Assembly: GCA_964634885.1 (NCBI GenBank)
Contig: CAZWLN010000007.1
Location: 62,001-126,000, forward strand
Direction of reading: 5' to 3'
Source: DAINRZ01 sp964634885
GTDB taxonomy: Bacteria > Bacteroidota > Ignavibacteria > Kapaibacteriales > UBA2268
DNA length: 64,000 nucleotides
Part shown: positions 17,831-26,924 of the stretch, in pieces
How the letters are laid out: each line of letters opens with the position of its first letter
Numbering within the stretch: the stretch's first letter is position 1
Position numbers and translations under genes: made by a program
The notes under the pieces: generated by a model
What the model was told of the DNA's origin: nothing
The model's input: the letters and a program-made list of their open reading frames with translations, nothing else
Database searches by the model: none

Positions 17831-18454
17831 ATGAACAAAAGAGGAATAGTTTACACTCTTGTATTAATTGTAGTAATGATCGCAGTACAGTCATGCGGCG
17901 GCAGCAAAAAAGCCAATCCCGTCAACATCTCATCGAGGGCCGGCAGTTTCGCCCCCCATGCCTTTGAGTACTGCAAGAAAAATGGTTTCAATACGAGGTT
18001 CTTTTTCTTCATCGACATGAGTGTCCATTCGGGGTTCAAACGCTTTGCAATCTGGGATTTCAAGGAGAAAAAAGTATTGGACAGCGGCCTTGTGAGTCAC
18101 GGCTGCGGAAAAAACCCCTGGGGTGAAGACAAGTCGAAAGACAATCCGTCGTTCAGCAACGATACCGGTTCCCATTGTTCTTCACTCGGCATGTACAAAG
18201 TCGGCGAGAAGGGCGTCAGTAAATGGGGTATTAAGATAATGTACAATCTGTACGGCTTGGAACTGTCCAATAATAACGCCATCAAAAGGGAAATCATACT
18301 CCATTCCTGGGATCAGATTGCCGATGAAGTGGTCTTTCCCGACGGTACTCCTGAAGGCTGGGGCTGCCCTGCCGTCTCCAACCAGTTCATGAAAGGACTG
18401 GACAGCCTGCTGAAAAAATCGACAAAACCGGTGCTGCTATGGATAGTAAAATAG
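17831..18454 (+). CDS. Lipoprotein with YkuD_2-type (murein L,D-transpeptidase-like) catalytic domain
   Basis: The N-terminus (MNKRGIVYTLVLIVVMIAVQ then SCGG) is a lipoprotein signal. The 207-residue product continues with MSVHSGFKRFAIWDFKEKKV, as in YkuD_2 proteins, and has an HSW motif in REIILHSWDQ near residue 158 and the nucleophile motif GWGCPAVSNQF near 180, where Cys is the predicted catalytic residue. Such enzymes act on peptidoglycan stem peptides or are L,D-transpeptidase homologues of unknown specificity. The ATG start was chosen over an upstream TTG at 17807. A bidirectional terminator separates it from the convergent downstream gene. Confidence 0.82.
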   Translation: MNKRGIVYTLVLIVVMIAVQSCGGSKKANPVNISSRAGSFAPHAFEYCKKNGFNTRFFFFIDMSVHSGFKRFAIWDFKEKKVLDSGLVSHGCGKNPWGEDKSKDNPSFSNDTGSHCSSLGMYKVGEKGVSKWGIKIMYNLYGLELSNNNAIKREIILHSWDQIADEVVFPDGTPEGWGCPAVSNQFMKGLDSLLKKSTKPVLLWIVK

Positions 18455-18535
18455 AAACAGAGGCCTCTTACCGGAAACAGGCACGGCTCCTTCCGGCAGT
18501 ATAGCGCGGCCCTTTTATCCCCTCATAAAAAAACA

Positions 18536-18570
18536 CAGCGTCAGGGTTGAGCCTTGACGCTGCATTTTTT
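18536..18570. terminator. Bidirectional terminator
   Basis: CAGCGTCA and TGACGCTG form a perfect 8-bp stem around an 11-base loop. T6 follows on the plus strand, and a run of A residues precedes the stem, which gives a T tract on the minus strand. It sits between two convergent genes and can serve both. Confidence 0.8.
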
Positions 18571-18604
18571 AAATTCTATTTATACCTTTATTTTTTTGCA
18601 GGTA

Positions 18605-19471
18605 TTAATTAGTCTGAAGAGTGAAGCTGCTGGGATCTGCAGGAACCGGGGTGCCGGTATAGTAGAAATTCGGAGCATTCTTGAATGTCAGATAGTCAAC
18701 TTCGACATAGACCGGGAAAGTGTAGAAACCTTCGGCTGCGTCGGGCGCTGCCCATACGGTGCCGGGAACGAGTTTGAAATAGCCGCTACCCTGGCATGCA
18801 TTGTCATATTCTCTCGGAACGCCTACGGTTGTCTGTGTACCATTCCATGCACGTTTCATCACATCCTGGCCGAAAGGATAAGTATTGTGTGTGCCTTCGG
18901 GGCCATATGTTGAGCCTAATTCGGGGCCGGTATAGATGTTGCCGAACTTGAACATACCCATTCCACCGCTGAGAGAAAAATGCTGTGAAAAGAACCTCTG
19001 GCTCGAACCGACCTGGCTCCAGTTGGAGTTGTCCTGGGAATAGGACCATGAGCTGCCTGTAATGAAAACGTTGTTGTCGGGCTGGTTTGTCTGCTCGTTC
19101 ATGGAGTAAGCAGTAACATCATTGCTGATGGCATTTTCGCCGAAAGAAGCTGTTGCTTCGAAGGGCCAGCCGTTACCACCAGAAACTCTGAATACCATCG
19201 AGAAATCGCTTCCAAGGTCTTTGGCGCCGTCAGGGTTCAACCAACCGAGGTAAATATTGCCTGTGACGTTTGCAATGTCGATCTCGCAAATAACGAATAT
19301 CAAATATTCGCCGGTTGCATAGTCGAATGAATAGTCGTTGGTTTCAGTGTAACCGTTTGGTACATTGTTGTCCGGGTTCCAGGGACCAACTGAGTTTGCT
19401 GTGGGCTCAACTGCAAAAGCAAATGTTGCAGAGAGGATGAGAGCTGCAAAGATTGTGAAGATTTTCTTCAT
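18605..19471 (-). CDS. Secreted hypothetical protein
   Basis: From the ATG at 19471 the product has 288 residues with a signal peptide (MKKIFTIFAALILSATFAFA). The mature chain is rich in Asn, Gly, aromatic and Ser residues, low in Lys and Arg, and mostly beta-like (DYSFDYATGEYLIFVICEID, NIYLGWLNPDGAKD). No T9SS sorting domain is present; it ends PADPSSFTLQTN. No family was recognised. The composition suggests a stable extracellular or periplasmic beta protein, such as a structural or matrix component, but that is speculation. Confidence 0.65.
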   Translation of the reverse strand: MKKIFTIFAALILSATFAFAVEPTANSVGPWNPDNNVPNGYTETNDYSFDYATGEYLIFVICEIDIANVTGNIYLGWLNPDGAKDLGSDFSMVFRVSGGNGWPFEATASFGENAISNDVTAYSMNEQTNQPDNNVFITGSSWSYSQDNSNWSQVGSSQRFFSQHFSLSGGMGMFKFGNIYTGPELGSTYGPEGTHNTYPFGQDVMKRAWNGTQTTVGVPREYDNACQGSGYFKLVPGTVWAAPDAAEGFYTFPVYVEVDYLTFKNAPNFYYTGTPVPADPSSFTLQTN

Positions 19472-19979
19472 AAAAATAACTCCTGATAAAAAATCAAAAT
19501 ACATTAATTATACTTTAAAACAATCTATGATTTATGGTTGTTTCCAGGCTGTAAAACTCTGTGCCGGTAAAGGCTGCTGACAGGTTCCGAAGGTTCTGTA
19601 TGATATACTGCCGGTTAACTAAAAACAATTTACAAGTTTACATTCTTTGATTTTTTCTAATAACTATTTTTCCCAAATATTAATAATAAAGCTTTACAAA
19701 GTTAACGAATTGCAAAGCCTTTGTAAATCCCGTATAATAAGGAATTTACAAAAATACCGGTATTCCCATATTTGCAATATAGGAAATCCTGTAAGGGTTT
19801 TCACGGATTGTAATTAATCCCGAATGAAAAAGAAATGTATTACTAAAGCGTCATTTGCAGGTTCGATGCGGGTTTTGAGGGTATTACCCACAGAATTGTA
19901 AAGCACCGTTTATCGGGCAGTAAATATTGAAGGTTAACAGGTGATCGATGATCCGATCGGCTGCTCAGCCGGAAGGGCC
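19472..19979. other. Long non-coding region with an inverted repeat
   Basis: About 500 bases without a credible gene separate the secreted-protein start from the ispG stop. The region is AT-rich near the promoter of the secreted-protein gene. TTTACAAAG (19693-19701) and CTTTGTAAA (19719-19727) form a perfect 9-bp inverted repeat with a 17-base spacer, possibly an operator or hairpin. No repeat element of the two MITE families was found here. Confidence 0.45.
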
Positions 19980-21062
19980 TCAGCCCTGCCTTTGTATTTC
20001 CTTCATAATCTCGCTGACGATCTCACTGTCTTTAATTTTCCGGAGTTTTTCCCCATAGGCATAGAGTATGGCCGAGTCTTTGCCGCAGGCAACACCTATA
20101 TCGGCGTCGGCAGCTTCGCCAGGGCCGTTAACAACACACCCCATCACGGCAATTTTAAGGTCTTTCCTGATGTTGGCCAGCGCATCCTCAAGGTTCGCAA
20201 CGATGGACGGGAGATCGACTTCGAGCCGGCCGCAAGTCGGACATGAGATGATTTCTATCCCTCCCGTTGCAAGTCCGAGACAACGCAGTATCTCTTTCCC
20301 GGCCTCAATCTCCTTTACGGGATTGTCCGTCAGGGAAACCCTGATTGTGTCGCCTATGCCCTCGGCAAGCAGGGTGCCGATTCCCACTGAAGATTTGATT
20401 GTGCCTGCCCGGTAGGAACCAGCTTCGGTAACGCCCAGGTGCAGGGGAAAATCGGTCTCACGGGCAAGCAGCCTGTACGCTTCGATCATCAACCGGACAT
20501 TGGTGGACTTGACGGCAATGACAATGTCGTCGAAGCCGCAGCCCCGAGCGATTTCCACATGGCGCATGGCGCTTTCGTACAGCGCTTCAGCAGTAGGCCT
20601 GCCGTACTTCTCGAGCAGGTCCTTCTCGAGCGAACCGGAATTGACTCCGATGCGGATTGGTATCCCTTTATCTTTGGCTTTATTGAGCACTTTCCTGACT
20701 ATGTCGGCGGAGCCTATGTTACCGGGATTGATCCTTACTTTGGCAACACCCGCTTCGATGGACTTCAGGGCATATAGATGATTGAAATGGATGTCTGCAA
20801 TTATCGGCAGAGGGGACTGCTTTACAATCTCACCTATGGCTTCTGCTGCGCTGTCGTCGTTAACGGTAATCCTCATCAGGTCTGCACCGCTGTCGGCACA
20901 CATGCGTACCTGTTTCACCGTTGCAGCAATATCGGAAGTCTTAGTCTTTGTCATCGACTGTACCGTAACGGGCGCATCGCCCCCGATCAGCACCCCGCCG
21001 ACAGACACCTGGCGGGACTTCCTTCTCAAGTATTTTACCGGAATTGGCGGGTTGTCCATCAT
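19980..21062 (-). CDS. ispG: 4-hydroxy-3-methylbut-2-en-1-yl diphosphate synthase (flavodoxin/ferredoxin)
   Basis: IspG (GcpE) catalyses the penultimate step of the MEP isoprenoid pathway, converting methylerythritol cyclodiphosphate to HMBPP with a 4Fe-4S cluster. The N-terminal TIM-barrel motif is seen in VGGVLIGGDAPVTVQSMTKT near residue 20. Cluster ligands are in ISCPTCGRLEVD near 265 and MGCVVNGPGEA near 305. The 360-residue length is the short bacterial form, without the insert domain of the long form usual in Bacteroidia and plants. The start overlaps the stop of the rhomboid gene (ATGA), so the two are coupled. Confidence 0.95.
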   Translation of the reverse strand: MMDNPPIPVKYLRRKSRQVSVGGVLIGGDAPVTVQSMTKTKTSDIAATVKQVRMCADSGADLMRITVNDDSAAEAIGEIVKQSPLPIIADIHFNHLYALKSIEAGVAKVRINPGNIGSADIVRKVLNKAKDKGIPIRIGVNSGSLEKDLLEKYGRPTAEALYESAMRHVEIARGCGFDDIVIAVKSTNVRLMIEAYRLLARETDFPLHLGVTEAGSYRAGTIKSSVGIGTLLAEGIGDTIRVSLTDNPVKEIEAGKEILRCLGLATGGIEIISCPTCGRLEVDLPSIVANLEDALANIRKDLKIAVMGCVVNGPGEAADADIGVACGKDSAILYAYGEKLRKIKDSEIVSEIMKEIQRQG

Positions 21063-22024
21063 CTAAGCTTCTGGCTCAGTTCGAAAAGTATCTGTTTTTC
21101 TTTTTCAGTCAGGTTCTGGTAACCTGTCTGCGAGATTTTGTCGAGGATGGAATCTATCTTCGATTGTGTAATTTCTTCACCATTGACATTGATGTTACTG
21201 GAAACAGGTTTCCTTTCTTCCTGTACTTTGGGGGCTTTTGGGGGTTCCCAGCGGGCCTGGTACACATTGGAGTAAGGGTTCTCCTGGTATTTGGAGTATG
21301 TCTGGCGTGAACCCGACCGACTGCCGGTCAGTTTGTCGATAAGCCTGTACAACCCAATCCTGTCGCCGAACCTCAGAAGGAGGAAACCGGCAATTAAACC
21401 GCCGATGTGAGCAAAGTAAGCAACGTCGGAACCCATCCCCGAACCGCCGGACATAGCTGAAATGATGTTCAGGCCTGCATAGCCGAGTACGAACCATTTC
21501 GCAGGTATGGGAATGAATATCGGGAACATGAAGATGGGCCTGTTTGGGAACGTAAGGCCGAAAGCCACAAGAACACCGAATATTGCTCCGGAGGCACCAA
21601 GAGTAACGGCAGGTGTAGCGCCGAACAGCTCGGGTGAGAATAATTGCAGTAAACCGCCGCCGATGCCGCTGATCAGGTAAAATGTCGTAAATTTGTTCGA
21701 TCCCCACAGCGTTTCCAGTTCTGCTCCGAACATCCACAGAGCAAATAAATTGAAAAATATATGCATTAACCCGCCATGGAAGAACTGGTATGTGATGAGC
21801 TGCCAGGGATAGAACGTATCGCTGCCGAGCGGCTGCAAGTACAGGTAATCCTGAATAAAAGTCATCAGGCTGCTGCCGCCGAATCGCAGGTCGCCAAACA
21901 GGAACGGGACGGCAAAGATTACTAAGTTTATTATTATCAAAGATTTTATCACCGGGGGAAAAACAGAGAATCTTCTTCGTCCTCCCTGCATATAATTGTC
22001 GTTCATCTTTTCCTTTTCTTTCAA
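21059..22024 (-). CDS. Rhomboid family intramembrane serine protease
   Basis: The product (321 residues) has a central six-helix rhomboid domain from about residue 25 to 230. The catalytic serine lies in LGASGAIFGVLVAFG and the catalytic histidine in AYFAHIGGLIAGF; an FHGGLMHIFFNLFALWMFG segment before these matches the HxxxHxxxN region. The C-terminal tail of about 90 residues is cytoplasmic, polar, and ends with a charged helix (ITQSKIDSILDKISQ ... EKEKQILFELSQ). Rhomboids cut transmembrane substrates; the substrate here is unknown. It is translationally coupled to ispG, an unusual pairing that may only reflect operon structure. Confidence 0.9.
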   Translation of the reverse strand: MKEKEKMNDNYMQGGRRRFSVFPPVIKSLIIINLVIFAVPFLFGDLRFGGSSLMTFIQDYLYLQPLGSDTFYPWQLITYQFFHGGLMHIFFNLFALWMFGAELETLWGSNKFTTFYLISGIGGGLLQLFSPELFGATPAVTLGASGAIFGVLVAFGLTFPNRPIFMFPIFIPIPAKWFVLGYAGLNIISAMSGGSGMGSDVAYFAHIGGLIAGFLLLRFGDRIGLYRLIDKLTGSRSGSRQTYSKYQENPYSNVYQARWEPPKAPKVQEERKPVSSNINVNGEEITQSKIDSILDKISQTGYQNLTEKEKQILFELSQKLR

Positions 22025-22104
22025 TAAAAAAAATCTATATCAAAAAATTCCTTATATTTTCCGGGTTATAGACGAGATATACACCCCGGAATTTTAAAAC
22101 ACAG

Positions 22105-22491
22105 CTAATTCATTGAAAGAAATATAGTTGAAGACGAATTCCTGATCTTGTTAAGAACCTCGTTGTATTCTGCCCAGTAGTTGCTGAATTCCTCCCAACT
22201 GTCGAAAAAGTCCTGTGGTTCATACCTGAACTCTTTCCACGTTTCGATTACCCTCTCGTGTGCTTCGATGAGGCCGGCCTTGTAACAGTAATTTTCAGTC
22301 TCGGACAGCAGCACATCGGGCAATAGGACAATGACGCGTGAAAGAAAACCGAATATCTGCATTATCGTGTGGTTAATGGTTTCGTCAAACTCCTTGGTGT
22401 GCTCAATAATCGGAATTAGCTTGTCGGTTGACTTCACAATCGAATCAATCAGCGCTACCTGGTTTTCTAAAGATAAATAGCCGTCACCCAT
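22105..22491 (-). CDS. Hypothetical helical protein
   Basis: A 128-residue soluble protein predicted to be nearly all alpha-helical (LENQVALIDSIVKSTDKLIP, DFFDSWEEFSNYWAEYNEVL). It has no signal peptide, cysteine cluster or recognised motif. A textbook Shine-Dalgarno AAAGGAGG lies about seven bases before the start, which supports it as a real gene. It lies 80 bases upstream of the rhomboid gene on the same strand and may share its transcript. Confidence 0.65.
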   Translation of the reverse strand: MGDGYLSLENQVALIDSIVKSTDKLIPIIEHTKEFDETINHTIMQIFGFLSRVIVLLPDVLLSETENYCYKAGLIEAHERVIETWKEFRYEPQDFFDSWEEFSNYWAEYNEVLNKIRNSSSTIFLSMN

Positions 22492-22685
22492 AAACGCCTC
22501 CTTTCTCCTTAATGTATGTTAACGAATATAAGAAAATAATATTAAAGCCATGATTGTATTATTTTTTCGTTTCATAATTTTCATATATCAAATTGTTAAG
22601 AACCATTTTTTGTTTTAACTAATATGGACTATTTTTGAGGTTTAATTGATTATTAGTGTTGATAATATATTTACAGGATTCCGAG

Positions 22686-23153
22686 ATGGCTGACAAAAGC
22701 GAATACATTGCCTACTGCGGCCTTTACTGCGCCGAATGCCTGAACTACACCGGCACAGTTGCAGACCTCGCAAGAGACCTGAGAAAAGAACTGCGCAGTT
22801 ACAGGTTTGAAAAGACAGCTTCTGCCCTGTCAAAAATCCCATTTTTCAGGGAATTTGAAAATTACGGGCAGTGTTACGAAACCCTCGGGGCGATGGTCAG
22901 GCTCCGCTGTAGTAAAGGCTGCCGCAGCGGCGGAGGCAATCCCGGTTGCAGGATCAGGGACTGTGCCGTCAAAAAACAACTGGCCGGATGCTGGGAATGT
23001 AGTGAATTCAGTGAATGCGGCAAACTCTCAAGTCTCGACGAAGGACACGGCACCGCACACAGAAAGAACCTTCAGATAATTGCAAAGAAAGGCACGAAGG
23101 GATTCCTTGCCGGAAAGAAGCACTGGTACCTCAAAGATAAGCAGGATAAATAA
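22686..23153 (+). CDS. DUF3795 cysteine-rich protein
   Basis: The product of about 155 residues starts EYIAYCGLYCAECLNYTGTV, the signature of DUF3795, and has further cysteines in RCSKGCRSGGGNPGCRIRDC near residue 77 and LAGCWECSEFSECGKL near 100. The pattern suggests a metal-binding, perhaps zinc-binding, domain. Its function is unknown in all members. The start at 22686 was chosen over an upstream alternative because homology starts right after it. It is followed 28 bases downstream by the tautomerase-like gene on the same strand. Confidence 0.82.
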   Translation: MADKSEYIAYCGLYCAECLNYTGTVADLARDLRKELRSYRFEKTASALSKIPFFREFENYGQCYETLGAMVRLRCSKGCRSGGGNPGCRIRDCAVKKQLAGCWECSEFSECGKLSSLDEGHGTAHRKNLQIIAKKGTKGFLAGKKHWYLKDKQDK

Positions 23154-23181
23154 CAATATTATTTAATAACCCGGAATTACT

Positions 23182-23565
23182 ATGCCACAGGTAAGAATCG
23201 AACTGAAAGAAGGCGAGGAAAAGAGCTTCCTAAAAACATTAATGGCCGTAACAATGGACTCGGTACAGCAGGTATTGCAACTACCCGCCAACGACAGGAA
23301 CGTCAGGCTGATGGAATATGGCAGTGAGTTGTTCTCTACCAAGCCTCCCTATAAATACCTCATTGAAATTATGATGTTTGCAGGCAGGACGAAGGAAACA
23401 AAGAAGAAGCTGTTCGGCGCCATTGTTGACAACCTGCACAGGGAGTTGAAAATTGCTAAGGAAGAAGTTTTCATTATTATTAATGAGCAGCCAACGGAAA
23501 ACTGGGGCATCAGGGGCGGCATACCTGCCGACGAACTGAACCTGGGCTTTAAGGTTAATATTTAA
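23182..23565 (+). CDS. Tautomerase-superfamily protein
   Basis: The 127-residue product begins Met-Pro, which after Met removal leaves the N-terminal catalytic proline of tautomerases, and ends ENWGIRGGIPADELNLGFKV, a motif of the malonate-semialdehyde-decarboxylase/4-oxalocrotonate-type branch. The two strand-helix-strand halves (VRIELKEGEEKSFLKTLMAV and YKYLIEIMMFAGRTKETKKK) are typical of the long-chain tautomerase fold. The substrate cannot be deduced. It probably shares an mRNA with the DUF3795 gene. Confidence 0.8.
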   Translation: MPQVRIELKEGEEKSFLKTLMAVTMDSVQQVLQLPANDRNVRLMEYGSELFSTKPPYKYLIEIMMFAGRTKETKKKLFGAIVDNLHRELKIAKEEVFIIINEQPTENWGIRGGIPADELNLGFKVNI

Positions 23566-23593
23566 AAGCCTACACTGCCCTCAGTCGTCTTTC

Positions 23594-24493
23594 TCAGTCC
23601 CTGTACCTGAGCCAGTTTGCCCTTTCATACTCACGGCTGATGTTCCCGACCTTACGGCAATAGCCGAGGGAACAAATATCATAGTCAAGCGGCAGGCCGC
23701 AGCCGGAACCGACATAGCCGGGCGCTTCAATTCCGAACTGCTCTTTCCACCAACCGTCGTTGAACCAGATCTTTACTACTTCCATGTCGCAGGAGTCATC
23801 GGTATAGACGAGACAGTTTTCTTCCATCAGAGGCCATATATATTGTATGCAGTCTTTCATCGACGAGGTCAGGTCCACATCGAAAAAGGCAAAAGCAAGA
23901 GGCTCTTTAACGGATTGGAGCGACTGGGAAAAGAAACCCTTGTGAAACTCGCAGACATCGATTGCTCCGTATTTACTGATATTGCCGACGACTTCGTCGA
24001 GCTCGCCTTTGTACATGCCTTCGTCGTAATAGCCGAAGATTTTCAGATGGGGATAGTTCCTCACAATGTCGGATTCTTCTGCCGGCAGCCCTTCGAATGA
24101 ATCGCAGACGAGAAGTTTCCTGCCGGTCATCCTGCAGGCAAGGGACAGGGACACGGATGTACTTCCTTTGAAAGCGCCGCACTCGATGACGGCTCCTTTT
24201 GTTTCTTTCGGGATTGACAATACCTCCCTTACAAGAACAACATGATTGACCGCCGGTGTTGCATACTGCACATGATCCCTCTGATCATATATCTGTTTAA
24301 TCAGGTTTTCCTTGTCTTTTTTCGTTATTCCGTACTGCGAGCCGTAGCTGCCGTTGATGAACTCATTGATGACTGCAATCTCCGTGTAGGTATTGAACAT
24401 ATACTTATGCAGGCCCTGCTTGAATGAAGACCGGTTCACCAACCTGAACATCCTTTTGGTATTATTCAATACTAATTTGTTTATATATTCCAT
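23594..24493 (-). CDS. TylF/MycF-type SAM-dependent O-methyltransferase
   Basis: This 299-residue protein has a class I methyltransferase core beginning at about residue 95: GAVIECGAFKGSTSVSLSLA is motif I, followed by KLLVCDSFEGLP (acidic residue of motif II), and LAFAFFDVDLTSSMKDCIQY with metal-binding acids as in macrocin O-methyltransferases. The family methylates sugars or hydroxyls with Mg2+ help, usually in natural-product or surface-glycan synthesis. No glycosylation cluster is adjacent, so the substrate is unknown. A GGAG sequence precedes the start codon by five bases. Confidence 0.85.
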   Translation of the reverse strand: MEYINKLVLNNTKRMFRLVNRSSFKQGLHKYMFNTYTEIAVINEFINGSYGSQYGITKKDKENLIKQIYDQRDHVQYATPAVNHVVLVREVLSIPKETKGAVIECGAFKGSTSVSLSLACRMTGRKLLVCDSFEGLPAEESDIVRNYPHLKIFGYYDEGMYKGELDEVVGNISKYGAIDVCEFHKGFFSQSLQSVKEPLAFAFFDVDLTSSMKDCIQYIWPLMEENCLVYTDDSCDMEVVKIWFNDGWWKEQFGIEAPGYVGSGCGLPLDYDICSLGYCRKVGNISREYERANWLRYRD

Positions 24494-24685
24494 TATCGCT
24501 CCGATTATTGTCAGTCAAACCTCAATTCCGGCAACTTAAATATCCGGAATCTCATTGCTAATTATTCAAAAATAAATAAGCTAATGATTATTTCAAAAAG
24601 TTTGGATAATAAAACACAGGATCAATTCCCCGGCACATCTCAGCGCTGTGCCCCGGCCCGGCGCATACTATTGACTGTGCCTGCG

Positions 24686-25405
24686 TCACTTACTGTCCCT
24701 GGGATAGCCCAGGGGCATGATATAGAGTGGTTCTTCTTCCTGTGGCAGCTTCAGCAATGCCCTGACGGAATCGTCTTCGAAAGCGCCGACAGCACAGGTT
24801 GCCAGTTTCATTGCCGTGCACTGCAGGTAAACATTCTCAGCGGAGTGTCCGAGGTCCATGCACACGTATCTCATTTTGCCCCGATCGCCGTATTTCGAAG
24901 TCGTCCTTTGATAAACGGCTGTATATACGAGTGATGCAGGAGCCTGTGCAACAAAGACCTGATCCCACGCAGCGCTGCACAGTTCTTGTCTTTTGTCCCC
25001 GATCTGAAGCAGTTCCAGTGTATGTTTGGCAGAATTGTATTTATAGATGCCTTTGTCAAGGCCTGTAACATTGCCTGCAACTAAATAGATGTCGAGGGGG
25101 AAACGTGCGCCGGCAGACGGCGCTGTCCTCATGCCGCCACGCAGGAAGTCAGGCGACTCCATTTCTTTTGTAATGCCGTACGCTGCCCACAAAAGCTGGC
25201 TTACCTGGTCCAGGGCCAGCGGTTTGTCGAGGTACTGCCTGACGCTTCTCCTGTCCTTCAGGGCTTTTTCCACTGAGACAGCGCCGTCGAAGTGCGGGGC
25301 AGGCAGGGAGACTGTTTTTGTTTCCATTGTTTGTTGTTGGGGATCGGTGTAAAGGCAGTTGCCGAAAAGCAACGCCGAAATAATTGCTGCAAAAATTGAT
25401 TTCAT
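24686..25405 (-). CDS. SagB/ThcOx-type nitroreductase-fold oxidoreductase
   Basis: A 239-residue FMN-dependent protein with the nitroreductase fold: VEKALKDRRSVRQYLDKPLA (FMN phosphate-binding Arg motif), QLLWAAYGIT, RTAPSAGARFPLDIYLVAG and a C-terminal LPQEEEPLYIMPLGYP. SagB-like proteins oxidise thiazoline or oxazoline rings in peptide natural products; many free-standing members have unknown substrates. An N-terminal hydrophobic segment (FAAIISALLFGNC) may be a signal or lipoprotein sequence, suggesting export. It lies three bases downstream of the corA gene and is probably co-transcribed with it. Confidence 0.85.
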   Translation of the reverse strand: MKSIFAAIISALLFGNCLYTDPQQQTMETKTVSLPAPHFDGAVSVEKALKDRRSVRQYLDKPLALDQVSQLLWAAYGITKEMESPDFLRGGMRTAPSAGARFPLDIYLVAGNVTGLDKGIYKYNSAKHTLELLQIGDKRQELCSAAWDQVFVAQAPASLVYTAVYQRTTSKYGDRGKMRYVCMDLGHSAENVYLQCTAMKLATCAVGAFEDDSVRALLKLPQEEEPLYIMPLGYPRDSK

Positions 25406-25408
25406 AGA

Positions 25409-26344
25409 TCAGAACCACTTTCTTCTACGGAACATGAAGACAACTCCGCCGGAGATGATGAATGAGATGATCAGCACGAAGAAGAAGGCCAGGTCAAAGT
25501 CTTCGAAGAAGTTGGGAACGTTCATCCCGTACAAACTGGCAATCAACGTAGGAATCATCAATATGATGGAGATGGAAGTCAGTTTCTTCATTATATCGTT
25601 CAGGTTATTGGATATGATTGAAGCAAAAGCGTCCATCATGCCACTGAGGATGTCGCTGTGTATCTTCGTCGTTTCCATTGCCTGGTTAAGCTCCGTGTAA
25701 ACGTCTTCAATCAGTTCTTCATCGATGTTGGTACTCTTTGTCAGCTTACTGTTTTTCAGCTTGTAGAAAACGTTTTCGTTGCCTTTGATAGATGTAAAGA
25801 AGTAAACAAGTGACTTTTCGAATTTCAGTAACTTGTGTACTTCCTTATTCTTGATGGACTTCTCTATGTCCTTCTCCACCAGGTTCGTATGGTGGTTGAT
25901 GATCTTCAGGTACTTAAGGTACCAGACCGAAGAAGACAGGATGAACCTGTAGATGAATTCGATCTTGTTTTCTACTTTAATCTTTCTTTTGATATTATAG
26001 TTAACGAAGTCGCGTATCATCGGCGCATCATAGTGGCAGATGGAGATAAAATAATTATCCGAGATGATGATGCCGAAGGGAATGGTCTGGAAGTTGCCGT
26101 TAGCTTCGAAGTTTTGGATTGGTATTCGGATGATGATGAGCGACCAGTCTTCGTCGATGTCGATACGCGGGCGCTCGTCGATGTCGCTGATGTCGTTGAT
26201 GAAATCCACCGGAACGCCGATTTTTTCTTTAAGGAAATTCAGTTCTTCTTCGCTGGGATTAATTACGTTAATCCAGCTTTCTTTCAGCGGTTCCTTGAGA
26301 GTCTCAAAGTAATTCGTGTATTGATAGTAACTAATCATAATCAA
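25409..26344 (-). CDS. corA: CorA-type magnesium/cobalt transporter
   Basis: The 311-residue chain has a large N-terminal cytoplasmic domain and two C-terminal transmembrane helices; the signature YGMN appears in LIASLYGMNVPNFFE near residue 272, and a basic cap RRRKWF ends the protein. These are the defining features of CorA pentameric divalent-cation channels. The long helical segment at about 140-260 is the usual stalk. The next ATG two codons on is also a possible start. The SagB-like gene follows after three bases. Confidence 0.9.
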   Translation of the reverse strand: MIMISYYQYTNYFETLKEPLKESWINVINPSEEELNFLKEKIGVPVDFINDISDIDERPRIDIDEDWSLIIIRIPIQNFEANGNFQTIPFGIIISDNYFISICHYDAPMIRDFVNYNIKRKIKVENKIEFIYRFILSSSVWYLKYLKIINHHTNLVEKDIEKSIKNKEVHKLLKFEKSLVYFFTSIKGNENVFYKLKNSKLTKSTNIDEELIEDVYTELNQAMETTKIHSDILSGMMDAFASIISNNLNDIMKKLTSISIILMIPTLIASLYGMNVPNFFEDFDLAFFFVLIISFIISGGVVFMFRRRKWF

Positions 26345-26506
26345 TTTCCTTTCCCTAAATTTTTATTACAAATTAAGTAATTCTGCCTAATCGGCAAATC
26401 AATTTATGTAAATGGAAAATTATTAAATATTAATGAAACTGTCTGTTCTCCGGCACGCCGGGCATAAGCACGGGTTAAGCGTCCGAAATAGCGGGCAACA
26501 AAAGGC

Positions 26507-26800
26507 TCAGCCGAGGAAATATACCGTCCAGACTGCCGCAAGCAGCTTGGTGTCTATGCTCGTGTCGTCGATGAGCCTGCGTGCGTCTTCGACGGAGCCA
26601 ATCCTGTTGTTGGCGGTGTCGAATATCTCATTGCCGTCGATGGTGGCGAGCGCTTCGCCGTTTGAGTTGTATATCGTCCGGTCTTCAACACTGGCAATTG
26701 CATTGCCCTGATGGTCCAGCACCCTGTTGCCGTCTATGGTGGCAATGATCTTGTTGAATTTCGTTACCAGCTTGTTGTCCTGTACTTTGTAAACCGTCAT
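26507..26800 (-). CDS. Small protein of repeated beta units
   Basis: A GGAGGGG ribosome-binding site six bases upstream identifies this ATG, giving 97 residues. The sequence consists of about four repeats of 15 residues with the pattern hydrophobic-x-T-x-D-G-N-x-hydrophobic: KIIATIDGNRVLDHQGNAIA, RTIYNSNGEALATIDGNEI, NNRIGSVEDARRLID. It looks like a short beta-solenoid or beta-prism-like repeat. The C-terminus ends in a hydrophobic helix (TKLLAAVWTVYFL), possibly for membrane association. No family is assigned. Confidence 0.65.
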   Translation of the reverse strand: MTVYKVQDNKLVTKFNKIIATIDGNRVLDHQGNAIASVEDRTIYNSNGEALATIDGNEIFDTANNRIGSVEDARRLIDDTSIDTKLLAAVWTVYFLG

Positions 26801-26924
26801 TTTTCCCCTCCGCAATAATTCCACAACTTCTTTTCAATTATCGGCTCTTTTGAAATAATAATTAATTTTCGGTTTCTTTGTGATGAGACAGACACGTAGC
26901 GAGAAAGAATTTAATGAATTATTT

